Source: Apopatocola sp963628785 (lineage in GTDB: Bacteria; Bacillota; Clostridia; Oscillospirales; Oscillospiraceae). From it: a stretch of DNA of 24,715 nucleotides. Positions within the stretch are counted from its first letter, which is position 1, and each line of letters starts with the position of its first letter. The stretch is taken from the NCBI GenBank assembly GCA_963628785.1, contig CAVGGQ010000024.1, forward strand, positions 1 to 24,715. Direction: 5' to 3'. The translations under genes and the position numbers were made by a program. The notes under the pieces were generated by a model. It was not told the origin of the DNA and made no database searches. It saw nothing but the letters and a program-made list of their open reading frames with translations. Positions 15,660 to 22,944 of this stretch are shown here, piece by piece.

Positions 15660-16841
15660 TTTGGTTTTCTCAATGCTTCGCAGCACGATGACGGTGCCGA
15701 CGGCGCACACGGCGGCGGCGATCCACAGCACACTGCTCACGGGGAGAATGTCGTAGAGATGACCCGAAACAAGGCTTGCGATGACTCCGCCGACGGTGGT
15801 CGTGCCGAAAGCGAGGCTCTGCCCCTTGGCGGAATCCTCATACGGCACAACGAGCGAAACATACGCCACGATCGCCGGAGAGTACACCGCAAACGACGGC
15901 GCCTGCAGGGCTTCGGCGGCATAGAGCAGCGCCATATTGGGCGCGAGCGCGAGAGCAGCGGATTTTATCGTGAAGAAAATAAACGCAAATCCGAGGATCC
16001 ACGAGCACCGCTTTCGCCGGAAAATGCGGGAATAGAGGAGCATCGTCGGAATTTCTACCATCGCGCCGAATGCGGAAAGATACCCCATCGCCTCCGTATC
16101 CCCTCCCACATTCTTCACGAGATTTATGAGAAACGTGGTCGTCGTGTTGTGCGCGAAGAAGATGAGCACGCTGCCGATGAGAAGCAGGCAGAATTTCGGG
16201 TTTTCCCTCAGAAATACGCCGAGCGGCCGCCCAACCGGTACCTTGGGCATCTCCGCCGCTGCCGCCGAGCGATGAAGCCGCGTGAGTGCTGCAGTGAGGA
16301 GCGTATTGGCCAAAAACTGCAGTGCCGTTCCGCCGAGTGCGACCGCGGTAATGATGTGTATGCCGAGCGAGGTGACAAGCACGCCGAGCACCATCGAAAT
16401 AAGTGTGTAGAAAAGCGAACCCATCGAGCGGGAAACGCCGTAATTGAGCGACACCTTATAGTGTTCGAAATCCGCGCAGATGCGCAGATTCAACGTGTTG
16501 ACCGAGAGCATCGAAGCGTGCATGAGCGGATAGCAGACGCTCGTGAGCACGCCGCGCTCCGGGTGGAGCAGGAGAACAAGATAGAATATTCCCTGCAAGG
16601 TCAGCACGATCCAAACAAGCGAGGATGCGGAGAGTTTCTCGCTACGGTCGATAACGGAGGAGAGCGCCATGCCGGAGAGAAAGCCGAGCACGCTCCCGAG
16701 CGCGAGCAGCGACCCCAGCTCCGAATTCGTATACCCGAGACCGCCGAGATAAACGGCGGCAAAGCTCACGGCAATGCAGAACACCATCCAAAACGCCGCC
16801 TGTGCGGCCGAATAAAACGCAGTGCATCGTTTCGCACTCAT
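15645..16841 (-). CDS. MFS transporter with MITE-altered C-terminus
   Basis: A 398-residue integral membrane protein with about 12 hydrophobic segments, resembling the MFS group that includes nucleoside:H+ and phenylpropionate-type permeases; the substrate is unknown. The two halves are separated by a loop near KVPVGRPLGVFL. ATG 16841 is chosen with GGGAG about 10 nt upstream; ATG 16850 and TTG 16865 are also in frame but badly spaced. The final codons (GNTA-stop) are read from MITE copy B. Removing the MITE and one TTTG copy gives IEKTKA-stop, so the insertion changed only the last residues and function is probably kept. The gene has its own promoter behind the Rrf2 gene. Confidence 0.85.
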   Translation of the reverse strand: MSAKRCTAFYSAAQAAFWMVFCIAVSFAAVYLGGLGYTNSELGSLLALGSVLGFLSGMALSSVIDRSEKLSASSLVWIVLTLQGIFYLVLLLHPERGVLTSVCYPLMHASMLSVNTLNLRICADFEHYKVSLNYGVSRSMGSLFYTLISMVLGVLVTSLGIHIITAVALGGTALQFLANTLLTAALTRLHRSAAAAEMPKVPVGRPLGVFLRENPKFCLLLIGSVLIFFAHNTTTTFLINLVKNVGGDTEAMGYLSAFGAMVEIPTMLLYSRIFRRKRCSWILGFAFIFFTIKSAALALAPNMALLYAAEALQAPSFAVYSPAIVAYVSLVVPYEDSAKGQSLAFGTTTVGGVIASLVSGHLYDILPVSSVLWIAAAVCAVGTVIVLRSIEKTKGNTA

Positions 16842-16878
16842 ATCATCCATGCTCCCAAAATTCAAAAGTCATCTATAT

Positions 16879-16906
16879 ATATTAGCAAAGGACACGCAAA
16901 TGTCAA
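16879..16906 (-). promoter_or_regulatory. Promoter of the MFS gene, inside the upstream hairpin
   Basis: TTGACA (16901-16906) and TAATAT (16879-16884) are 16 nt apart on the minus strand. The -35 lies in the loop of the hairpin at 16888-16921. Confidence 0.6.
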
Positions 16907-16921
16907 CCATTGCGTGTCCTT
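16888..16921 (-). terminator. Hairpin after the Rrf2 gene
   Basis: A perfect 12-bp inverted repeat (AAGGACACGCAA at 16888-16899 and its complement at 16910-16921) with a 10-nt loop starts 15 nt after the Rrf2 stop. On the minus strand it is followed by TGCTAATATA, a weak U tract. It may be a terminator, or a regulator site over the MFS promoter. Confidence 0.6.
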
Positions 16922-16935
16922 CATTTTAGAGAACA

Positions 16936-17364
16936 TTATATTACATAGTTATCGGGAAGCGGAGCATTCATAAGAGAAGCCAGGGTGATCGAGTCGAAAT
17001 ACCCGTTGGCGATGCGGCAGAATTCGCGCCACATCGGGAGCGTACGGCACTCGGCTGCACGCGGACAGGGCGGTGCGCCCTCGGCAAGACAGCTCACCGG
17101 CGCGAGATCGCCCACGACCAGACGCAGGATCTCCCCGACCGTGTAATCCTCCGGCTCGCGGCAGAGACGGTATCCGCCGCCGCGCCCGTGCACGCCTTCG
17201 ATGAGCCGGTTCTTAGTCAGCACCGGCACGATCTGCTCAATGTACTTTAGCGAGATATCCTGCCGCGCGGCGACATCCTTCATCGGGATATACCCGCCGC
17301 TTCGGTGCTCCGCCAGATCGATCATCACGCGCAGCGCATAGCGCCCGCGGGTGGATATCATCAT
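16936..17364 (-). CDS. Rrf2 family transcriptional regulator (CymR/IscR-like)
   Basis: The 142-residue protein is a Rrf2-type winged-helix regulator: STRGRYALRVMIDLAEH at the start, recognition region ISLKYIEQIVPVLTKNRLIEG, and the wing GRGGGYRL. Three cysteines at 92, 100 and 106 (CX7CX5C) resemble the Fe-S ligands of IscR-type members, though the spacing is not the classic one. It starts 5 nt after cysK; the two ATGs 17364 and 17361 are both possible, and no clear ribosome site is seen, so it probably depends on translation of cysK. In Bacillus, the Rrf2 protein CymR works in complex with CysK, so this pairing suggests control of sulfur amino-acid genes. The cysteines leave an Fe-S sensing role open. 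Confidence 0.92.
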   Translation of the reverse strand: MMISTRGRYALRVMIDLAEHRSGGYIPMKDVAARQDISLKYIEQIVPVLTKNRLIEGVHGRGGGYRLCREPEDYTVGEILRLVVGDLAPVSCLAEGAPPCPRAAECRTLPMWREFCRIANGYFDSITLASLMNAPLPDNYVI

Positions 17365-17369
17365 CGCGC

Positions 17370-18302
17370 TCAGTCGGCGAACATCGGCGTGGAGAGATAG
17401 CGGTCGCCGGTGTCTGGGAAGAGCACAACGATTGTCTTGCCCTCGCTCTCCGGACGGCGCGCGATCTCCACGGCGGCATGAAGCGCGGCACCGGAGGAAA
17501 TACCGGCGAGAATGCCCTCGGTGCGGCCGAGCATCTTTCCGGCGGCAAAAGCGTCCTCGTTCGCCACGGCGATGATCTCGTCATAGATCTTCGTGTTGAG
17601 CACTTCGGGCACAAATCCCGCGCCGATACCCTGGATCTTGTGCGGGCCGGCTTTGCCTGTGGAGAGAACAGCTGAGGTCGCGGGCTCTACGGCGACGGTT
17701 TTCACGCTGTCGCTCTTGGACTTGAGATATTCACCGACACCGGTAATGGTGCCGCCCGTGCCGACACCGGCCACAAAGTAATCCACCTGTCCGTTCGTAT
17801 CGTCCCAGATCTCCGGACCGGTCGTCTCAAAGTGCGCCTTCGGGTTGGCGGTGTTTACGAACTGACCGGCAATGAAGCTGCCGGGGATCTCATGGGAGAG
17901 CTCCTCGGCACGCTCGATGGCACCTCTCATGCCCTTCGCGCCATCGGAAAGGACAAGCTCTGCGCCGTAGGCCTTCATGAGCTGGCGGCGCTCCACGGAC
18001 ATCGTGTCGGGCATAACGATAATGAGCCGGTAGCCGCGCACCGCCGCGACGGAAGCCAAACCGATGCCGGTGTTGCCGGAGGTCGGCTCGATGATGACGC
18101 TGCCTTCCTTGAGCTTTCCGGAAGCCTCGGCCTCATTGATCATTGCAAGCGCCACGCGATCCTTGACGCTGCCTGCGGGGTTGAACATTTCCATCTTCGC
18201 CACGATCCTCGCCTTGAGACCGTATTTCTTTTCCACATGCGTCAGCTCCAGCAGGGGAGTATGACCGATGAGCTGCTCGGCAGAAGTATAAATTTTCGAC
18301 AT
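17370..18302 (-). CDS. cysK: Cysteine synthase A (O-acetylserine sulfhydrylase)
   Basis: The 310-residue PLP enzyme makes cysteine from O-acetylserine and sulfide. The PLP lysine is K47 in NPAGSVKDR, the substrate loop is EPTSGNTG (around 72-79), and the phosphate loop is GVGTGGTITG. ATG 18302 has GGAG 9 nt upstream. Length and motifs are those of CysK rather than cystathionine beta-synthase. It is the first gene of a two-gene unit with the Rrf2 regulator and has a strong promoter with a dyad over the expected start of transcription, so autoregulation by the Rrf2 protein is likely but inferred. Confidence 0.97.
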   Translation of the reverse strand: MSKIYTSAEQLIGHTPLLELTHVEKKYGLKARIVAKMEMFNPAGSVKDRVALAMINEAEASGKLKEGSVIIEPTSGNTGIGLASVAAVRGYRLIIVMPDTMSVERRQLMKAYGAELVLSDGAKGMRGAIERAEELSHEIPGSFIAGQFVNTANPKAHFETTGPEIWDDTNGQVDYFVAGVGTGGTITGVGEYLKSKSDSVKTVAVEPATSAVLSTGKAGPHKIQGIGAGFVPEVLNTKIYDEIIAVANEDAFAAGKMLGRTEGILAGISSGAALHAAVEIARRPESEGKTIVVLFPDTGDRYLSTPMFAD

Positions 18303-18334
18303 GATGAATCGCTCCTTTTCTGATTTCGGAAAAA

Positions 18335-18359
18335 CCTACTAACATACCGATTTGATAGG
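18335..18359 (-). promoter_or_regulatory. Candidate Rrf2 operator in the cysK leader
   Basis: A 25-bp imperfect dyad with arms CCTACTAA and, on the other strand, CCTATCAA lies 4 nt downstream of the cysK -10. Its position at the transcription start fits a repressor site. The link to the neighbouring Rrf2 protein is inference. Confidence 0.45.
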
Positions 18360-18362
18360 CAG

Positions 18363-18391
18363 AATATACACCCGCAGAAGCTGCATGTCAA
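18363..18391 (-). promoter_or_regulatory. Promoter of cysK
   Basis: TTGACA (18386-18391) and TATATT (18363-18368) with a 17-nt spacer on the minus strand, about 60 nt before cysK. Confidence 0.8.
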
Positions 18392-18402
18392 TAGGGAAAA
18401 TG

Positions 18403-18433
18403 AAAAATTCCCGCCGCAAAAATGCTGCGGGAA
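18403..18433 (-). terminator. Terminator after the alcohol dehydrogenase
   Basis: An 11-bp stem with one mismatch (18423-18433 with 18408-18418), loop of four, followed by TTTTTCATTTT on the minus strand. It stands 13 nt behind the dehydrogenase stop and directly before the cysK promoter. Confidence 0.82.
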
Positions 18434-18445
18434 CGGAGATCAAAA

Positions 18446-19636
18446 TTATGCCTCTTTCGCTGCGGAGTAGATCTTCTCAATGTCTGCGGCGTACAGACGG
18501 ACGAGACCGCCGATGACGAGCGTATCGTGACCGGTGCATTTTTCGGCCATCTCGTGCATCTGCTCGCGGGTGATGTCGCCGAGACCAAGCTCACGGAGAT
18601 TTGCAGGCATGCCGACAGAGCGGCAGAAGCTCTCAAAGGCGGCAACGCCGGAGAGAGCCGTTTCTTCGGGATGCGCGTAGTTCATCTCACGTCCCATAAC
18701 TTCCACGGCAAAGCGGACGAAGCGCGCCGGATTCACGTGCATGACATAGCGTGCCCAGCTGCCCCAAACGGCGGCCAGCCCCGCACCGTGCGCCACGTCG
18801 AACATACCGCCGAGCTCGTGCTCGATTTTGTGTGTTGCCCAGTCCTGCTGCTTGCCGACGCCCAGCAGATTGTTGTGTGAGAGGCTGCCGGCCCACATAA
18901 GCTCGGCTCGGGCGTCGTAGTTGTTCGGATCAGCGAGAGCTTTTTTGATGTTCGCCATCACGGTCTTGAGCAGACCTTCGCTCATGCGGTCGAGAAGCTC
19001 CGTGTGCTCTGTGTTGGAGAAATACCGTTCCATCGTGTGCATCATGATGTCCACGCCGCCGCTCGCCGTCTGATAGGGCGGGAGTGTGCAGGTGAGCGCG
19101 GGGTTCATGATGGCAAAACGCGGACGGGAATATTCGGTGTTGAGACCTTTTTTGAACCAGCCGTCCTCGTTTGTGATGACACAGGAGTTGCTCGTCTCGC
19201 TGCCTGCGGCGGCGATCGTCAGCACCGCACCGACGGGAGCGCAGCCGTGCGGCTTCGCCTTGCCGATGAAAAGATCCCATATGTCGACTTCCGGATTGGC
19301 AAGCGCATAGCCGACGGCTTTGGCGGTGTCGATGACGCTTCCGCCGCCGATGCCGAGCAGAAAGTCAACACCCGCCGCCTTCGCGATGTCCACGCCCTCG
19401 CGTACCTTGGAAAGACGCGGATTCGGCTGTACGCCGCCGAGCAGCTCATAGGCAACACCCGCGGCCTTGAGCGAATCGGTGCACCGATCGAGAAGACCCG
19501 AGCGGACGGCGCTGCCGCCGCCGTAGATCACAAGCACATGCGTGCCGCCGCACTCGCGGACGAGCTCGCCGCAGCGCCCTTCCGTATCGCGGCCGAAAAC
19601 GACCTTTGTGGGAACACAGTATTCAAAGTTCAGCAT
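18446..19636 (-). CDS. Iron-containing (class III) alcohol dehydrogenase, butanol-dehydrogenase-like
   Basis: The 396-residue enzyme belongs to the iron-activated alcohol dehydrogenases close to YqhD and clostridial butanol dehydrogenases, which reduce aldehydes with NAD(P)H. The cofactor motif is GGGSVIDTAKA at residues 97-107, and metal ligands are D196 and H200 (GGVDIMMH), H273 and H283 (HELGG, AHGAG). ATG 19636 with AAAGGAA 8 nt upstream lies inside the end of the DUF1643 gene, a 14-nt overlap, so translation is coupled. It is the last gene of the unit. The natural substrate cannot be read from the sequence. Confidence 0.93.
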   Translation of the reverse strand: MLNFEYCVPTKVVFGRDTEGRCGELVRECGGTHVLVIYGGGSAVRSGLLDRCTDSLKAAGVAYELLGGVQPNPRLSKVREGVDIAKAAGVDFLLGIGGGSVIDTAKAVGYALANPEVDIWDLFIGKAKPHGCAPVGAVLTIAAAGSETSNSCVITNEDGWFKKGLNTEYSRPRFAIMNPALTCTLPPYQTASGGVDIMMHTMERYFSNTEHTELLDRMSEGLLKTVMANIKKALADPNNYDARAELMWAGSLSHNNLLGVGKQQDWATHKIEHELGGMFDVAHGAGLAAVWGSWARYVMHVNPARFVRFAVEVMGREMNYAHPEETALSGVAAFESFCRSVGMPANLRELGLGDITREQMHEMAEKCTGHDTLVIGGLVRLYAADIEKIYSAAKEA

Positions 19637-20276
19637 AGCGATCGTTCCTTTCAACCTTTTTAATGATAGTTTGAATATACTCCTTGACATCAAATGCGTC
19701 AAGCGGTGTGTCGCGGCGCAGATAGAGCGGGTGGTGCGGATGCCCTTTGACGGAGCGCTTGCCCGCCGTGAACCACTCGGCACCGTACTCCTCACCGGCG
19801 GCGATCATGTCCGCCACGCACCGCGGGAGATAGGGGCGCATTTCGATAATGTTCCCCCAGGCTGCCCAAATGGCGGGCCGCTGCGGGAGAGACGCCTTCA
19901 GCACATACCGGAATGCCGCCATGTTCTCCGCGTGGAGCGCTTCGTTGAGGGACGCATCCATGTCGTTCGGGCGCGTGGCGCGCTGGGCGTAGACATTGAA
20001 CATAATAAAGCAGTCGTAGCCGTTCGAGAGCGCGATGCGCTGCACGGACTGCAGTGTCGCGTCGAGCGCATCCGGCGCGGCGGTCGAGGGATTCACCCCA
20101 ATGCATATGAGCGGATGCGCTCCGCGCGTGCCGAGAATGTATCGGTATTCCGTGTAAAAATCGGGAACATAGAGCCAGCGCGAGGCATCGTAGCTCTCGC
20201 CCTGCCCGCTGCGGGCGAGCGCTCCGTCAAAGGAGAGCAGTTCGAGCTTGTCGGTATCGTCGCTTGGAATGTGCAT
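19623..20276 (-). CDS. DUF1643 family protein
   Basis: The 217-residue protein matches DUF1643, a family of unknown function. The core signature is CIGVNPSTA followed about 10 residues later by DAT and then by the FIMFNVYAQRAT segment; a later GHPHHPLYL motif is also typical of the family. ATG 20276 has AAGGAGG 5 nt upstream. It starts 11 nt after the YgjP-like gene and overlaps the dehydrogenase by 14 nt. No membrane segment or signal is seen, so it is cytoplasmic. The family has been noted near nucleic-acid and uracil-glycosylase-like proteins, but I do not assign a function. Confidence 0.88.
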   Translation of the reverse strand: MHIPSDDTDKLELLSFDGALARSGQGESYDASRWLYVPDFYTEYRYILGTRGAHPLICIGVNPSTAAPDALDATLQSVQRIALSNGYDCFIMFNVYAQRATRPNDMDASLNEALHAENMAAFRYVLKASLPQRPAIWAAWGNIIEMRPYLPRCVADMIAAGEEYGAEWFTAGKRSVKGHPHHPLYLRRDTPLDAFDVKEYIQTIIKKVERNDRYAEL

Positions 20277-20286
20277 GATGGCCTCC

Positions 20287-20803
20287 TTACTGCCGCAGCA
20301 GAGCGCGGCGTGCTTCGTGGTCGGGCATAACGGACGCGATGAACCGGTAAAAAGCGGGGGAGTGGTCGTGGTGGCGAATGTGCGCGAGTTCGTGCACAAC
20401 TACATAATCGATGGCCTCCTCCGGATACTGCATGAGCCGCCAGGAAAAGCTGATGGAATTCTTGCTGCTGCAGCTCCCAAAGCGCGTCCGCGCCCCGGTG
20501 ATGGTGATATGCGTCGGACGCACGCCCATGAGCGCAGCGTAATGCTCCACCTTCGGCGGCAGGATCCGTTTTGCCTTTTCGATTAGCGCGCGCACTTCCT
20601 CTTCGTCCGGCTCGGGATGCGCCGCAGTTCGCTTGGCCTGACGCTCTCTGGCGCGTGCGATCCAGGCAGTGTTTTTTTTCCACGATCTGCCGGATCTGCG
20701 CCTTGGAAACGCCGTACGGCGCGCGGATGACAAGATTTCCCTCCGCGTCGATTTTCAGCCCGACGGTCGTGCGGTCGGAGCGAATGATCGTATAGTTATC
20801 CAT
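20287..20803 (-). pseudogene. YgjP-like (DUF45) metallopeptidase with a frameshift at A8
   Basis: ATG 20803 opens a frame giving MDNYTIIRSDRTTVGLKI and then IRAPYGVSKAQIRQIVEKK, the N-terminal part of the YgjP/DUF45 family. At a run of eight A on the coding strand (20672-20679) the frame is lost; in the other frame the family continues with TAWIARARERQ, then GSCSSKNSISF, the zinc motif HELAH followed by HHDHSPAFY, and stops at 20287. Seven A would restore one frame of 171 residues, shorter than the usual 220-240 of the family. The cause may be a sequencing error, a real mutation, or slippage on the A run. The start shares one base with the stop of the preceding gene (TGATG). Confidence 0.85.
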
Positions 20804-22425
20804 CAGTACCAGATCCACCCGAACAGAAGAATTTTGATGATCCATTGCACCATCGTGTAGTTCACCGTGACCGGGATCTGCACCGAGGCAAAGCCGTCGC
20901 CCGATGTGCAGGTGAGAACGGCCGCGCCGCGCGAGAGCGCGCTCACCGTACCGGATGCATCTGCGGATACGACGCTCTCGTCGGAACTCGTCCAAACGAC
21001 GCTCGCGTCCGACACATCCTCGGGGGAGAGCTCGGCCGTGAGGGTCACGGTATCTTTGTAGTTCAGCTCGAGCAACTCGGGGAGACCAGAAATGCCGCTC
21101 GCGCCGATCAGCATCGGAATGCTCTCCTCGCCGAGGAGGACGCCGCAGTCCGTGCAGTAGCGCTGCCGCAGCCCCTCACGCTCATATGTCGGCGCTGTCA
21201 CGGTCACCCACTCGCCGGACACATGTTTGGCAATGGCCCGCCGCTCCATCTCCGCGCCGCACAACGCACAGGTGAGCACATCTTCGCCCTCTTTATCCTC
21301 CGTGGCTGCCTTCACTTCCGTCCATTCACCGGCCTTGTGCCGCGGCGGTGTGAGTGTGTCGCCGTAGGTATACCCGCACCCGGAGCAGGTGTGCTCGGTA
21401 TGACCCCAGGAATCACAGTCCGGCTCGATCACGGTGTCGGTATAGGAGGGGCTTTCGCATTGCTCCGGCTCGACATTTGCCGTGTAGTCGAAAATCTCAT
21501 TGCGCGTAAATGTGCTCGTGCAGTCGGTCAGCGTAGGCCAGGACATATATTCTCCGGCGTACTCCGCACAGTAGGCGCGCCGGTCGGTATTGTCCTCAAA
21601 GAATGTCACGGTGCCGGTCACCGAGCAGCCGCTAAATGCCCCGATGTCGACGGACTTGTCGTATTGATAGAACATGCCGACGAGCCCGCCGTTGTGCGCG
21701 TACCCGCGGCAGGCGGCGTAGCCGTCGATGACAACGGTGCAGTTCGTAAACGAGGCATTGCCGTTGGAAAGAATGCCGCCGAGAAACTCCTCGCAGCGGA
21801 GCGCCGTGCTCTCGTCGGCAAAAACGAGCGTCACATCCGTGCTGCAGTTGGTATAGCTCCCGCCGCCAAAGCCCACAAGTCCGCCGATGCCCGCAATGCA
21901 GCGGTCGGCGTCATCGGCTGCCTCGCGCGAGCAGGTCTGCGTGAGATGGAGGCGCGTGTAGGAGACCGAAACATTTTCGATAACGGTATCGGGCGAAGCG
22001 TACCCCGCAAGCGCACCGACATATACATCTTCCGATGTCGCAATATCCATGTCCACGCCGCGCAGCGAAAGATTTTTAATATGCGCGCCGTTGAGTGCGG
22101 AGAAGAATCCGCCAAGCGCCGTATCATAGCTCTTGTCGTTGCCGTCTACCGTGACGGCGGCCTCCTCGCCGAGCTCCGTGACGGTGAGATTATAGATCGA
22201 ATAACCCGCGCCGTCGAGCGTGCCGGAAAAGGCAGCGGGCTTCCAATCCACGCCGGTCATATCGATGTTCGCCGTCAGCACGAAATCCCCGTCCGGCATC
22301 TCGCGCAGCAGCTCAAGATCTTCCGCCGAGCCGATCTCCGTCGGAGCATCCGCCGTCACTGCGGGGCAGAACGAAAGGATCAGAGCAGCGCAGAGCGCGC
22401 CGATAACAAACTTTCCGAAACGCAT
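20803..22425 (-). CDS. Secreted protein with CxxCG modules, Big2 Ig-like domain and C-terminal hydrophobic tail
   Basis: The 540-residue protein has a signal peptide (likely cut near residue 25 after VTA). Residues 30-330 are rich in GG and N-C-T repeats of the GLUG or beta-helix surface type (GALAGY, GGLVGFGG, GGILSNG, GGLVGMF). Then come three CxxC modules at 347-350, 386-389 and 424-427, about 38 residues apart and sharing H-x-x-GEW and an E-G. A bacterial Ig-like group 2 domain follows (about 455-522, ending VVSADASGTVSALSRGAA then a beta strand). The last residues, WIIKILLFGWIWY, are a hydrophobic tail, probably membrane-anchoring. ATG 22425 has GGGAGG 8 nt upstream. It is the first gene of the unit; a surface role is inferred. 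Confidence 0.88.
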   Translation of the reverse strand: MRFGKFVIGALCAALILSFCPAVTADAPTEIGSAEDLELLREMPDGDFVLTANIDMTGVDWKPAAFSGTLDGAGYSIYNLTVTELGEEAAVTVDGNDKSYDTALGGFFSALNGAHIKNLSLRGVDMDIATSEDVYVGALAGYASPDTVIENVSVSYTRLHLTQTCSREAADDADRCIAGIGGLVGFGGGSYTNCSTDVTLVFADESTALRCEEFLGGILSNGNASFTNCTVVIDGYAACRGYAHNGGLVGMFYQYDKSVDIGAFSGCSVTGTVTFFEDNTDRRAYCAEYAGEYMSWPTLTDCTSTFTRNEIFDYTANVEPEQCESPSYTDTVIEPDCDSWGHTEHTCSGCGYTYGDTLTPPRHKAGEWTEVKAATEDKEGEDVLTCALCGAEMERRAIAKHVSGEWVTVTAPTYEREGLRQRYCTDCGVLLGEESIPMLIGASGISGLPELLELNYKDTVTLTAELSPEDVSDASVVWTSSDESVVSADASGTVSALSRGAAVLTCTSGDGFASVQIPVTVNYTMVQWIIKILLFGWIWY

Positions 22426-22461
22426 AAAAAGCGCCTCCCATCGAAAATTCCAAACGCTGAA

Positions 22462-22491
22462 ATTATAGCATCATTGCCCGGTGCTTTTCAA
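22462..22491 (-). promoter_or_regulatory. Promoter of the Ig-like protein unit
   Basis: TTGAAA (22486-22491) and a perfect TATAAT (22462-22467) with an 18-nt spacer on the minus strand, about 35 nt before the start. Confidence 0.72.
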
Positions 22492-22561
22492 GATGCCGGA
22501 ACCAGTAAAATAAACGAGATCGCCGGAGAAATGCGGCGATGGTGTCAAAAATCTGCGATGT

Positions 22562-22726
22562 CTGTTAACGGTTTGCGCGCCCGTCCTTCCGACACTCGCA
22601 GCCGTGGAAGTCCTGGCGGAGGAAAAACCGGAAGTCATTGTCTACTTCGGCAACTCCATCACCCGGCAGGGTCGGTGGACAAATCAGCTGCGGGATATGT
22701 TCCGCAATGCCGGCCTCTCCGTCTGA
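22562..22726 (+). pseudogene. Fragment of an SGNH/GDSL hydrolase
   Basis: One plus-strand frame reads VLPTLAAVEVLAEEKPEV followed by IVYFGNSITRQGRW and TNQLRDMFRNAGLSV, then stops at 22724-22726. FGNSIT with GRWT is the catalytic-serine block of SGNH hydrolases (usually FGDSIT-x-x-GRWT). Only about 50 of the 350-400 residues expected remain, with no start or C-terminal catalytic block. It is a relic. Confidence 0.65.
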
Positions 22727-22863
22727 GCATCGGCGATGTGAGCGAGCGTCTTGCTTTTTCCTCTCCCGGCTATTTCTCTTTGAACTTCCGCAAATATACC
22801 GGCATGACCCCGGCGGAATGGCAGCAGAGAAAAGACCGCTACACCGCCTCGGCGGAATTCTGA
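22727..22863 (+). pseudogene. C-terminal fragment of an AraC family regulator
   Basis: Immediately after the hydrolase fragment, in another frame, the sequence reads IGDVSERLAFSSPGYFSLNF followed by RKYTGMTPAEWQQRK and stops at 22861-22863. This is the second helix-turn-helix of an AraC/XylS protein, about 45 residues. Its own N-terminal part is missing. It may once have controlled the rhamnosidase behind it. Confidence 0.75.
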
Positions 22864-22944
22864 CATAAATTCCCGCTTTTTCGCTTTTGCGGTTTTCGAA
22901 ACTTTGCTATACTTACAGCAAGAAAATTCGGAGGATATAACGAC

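Noticed and set aside
20845..22863. Plus-strand open frame of 672 codons
   Set aside because: Most of it is antisense to the Ig-like protein gene; only its last 45 codons, the AraC relic, carry a real family signal.
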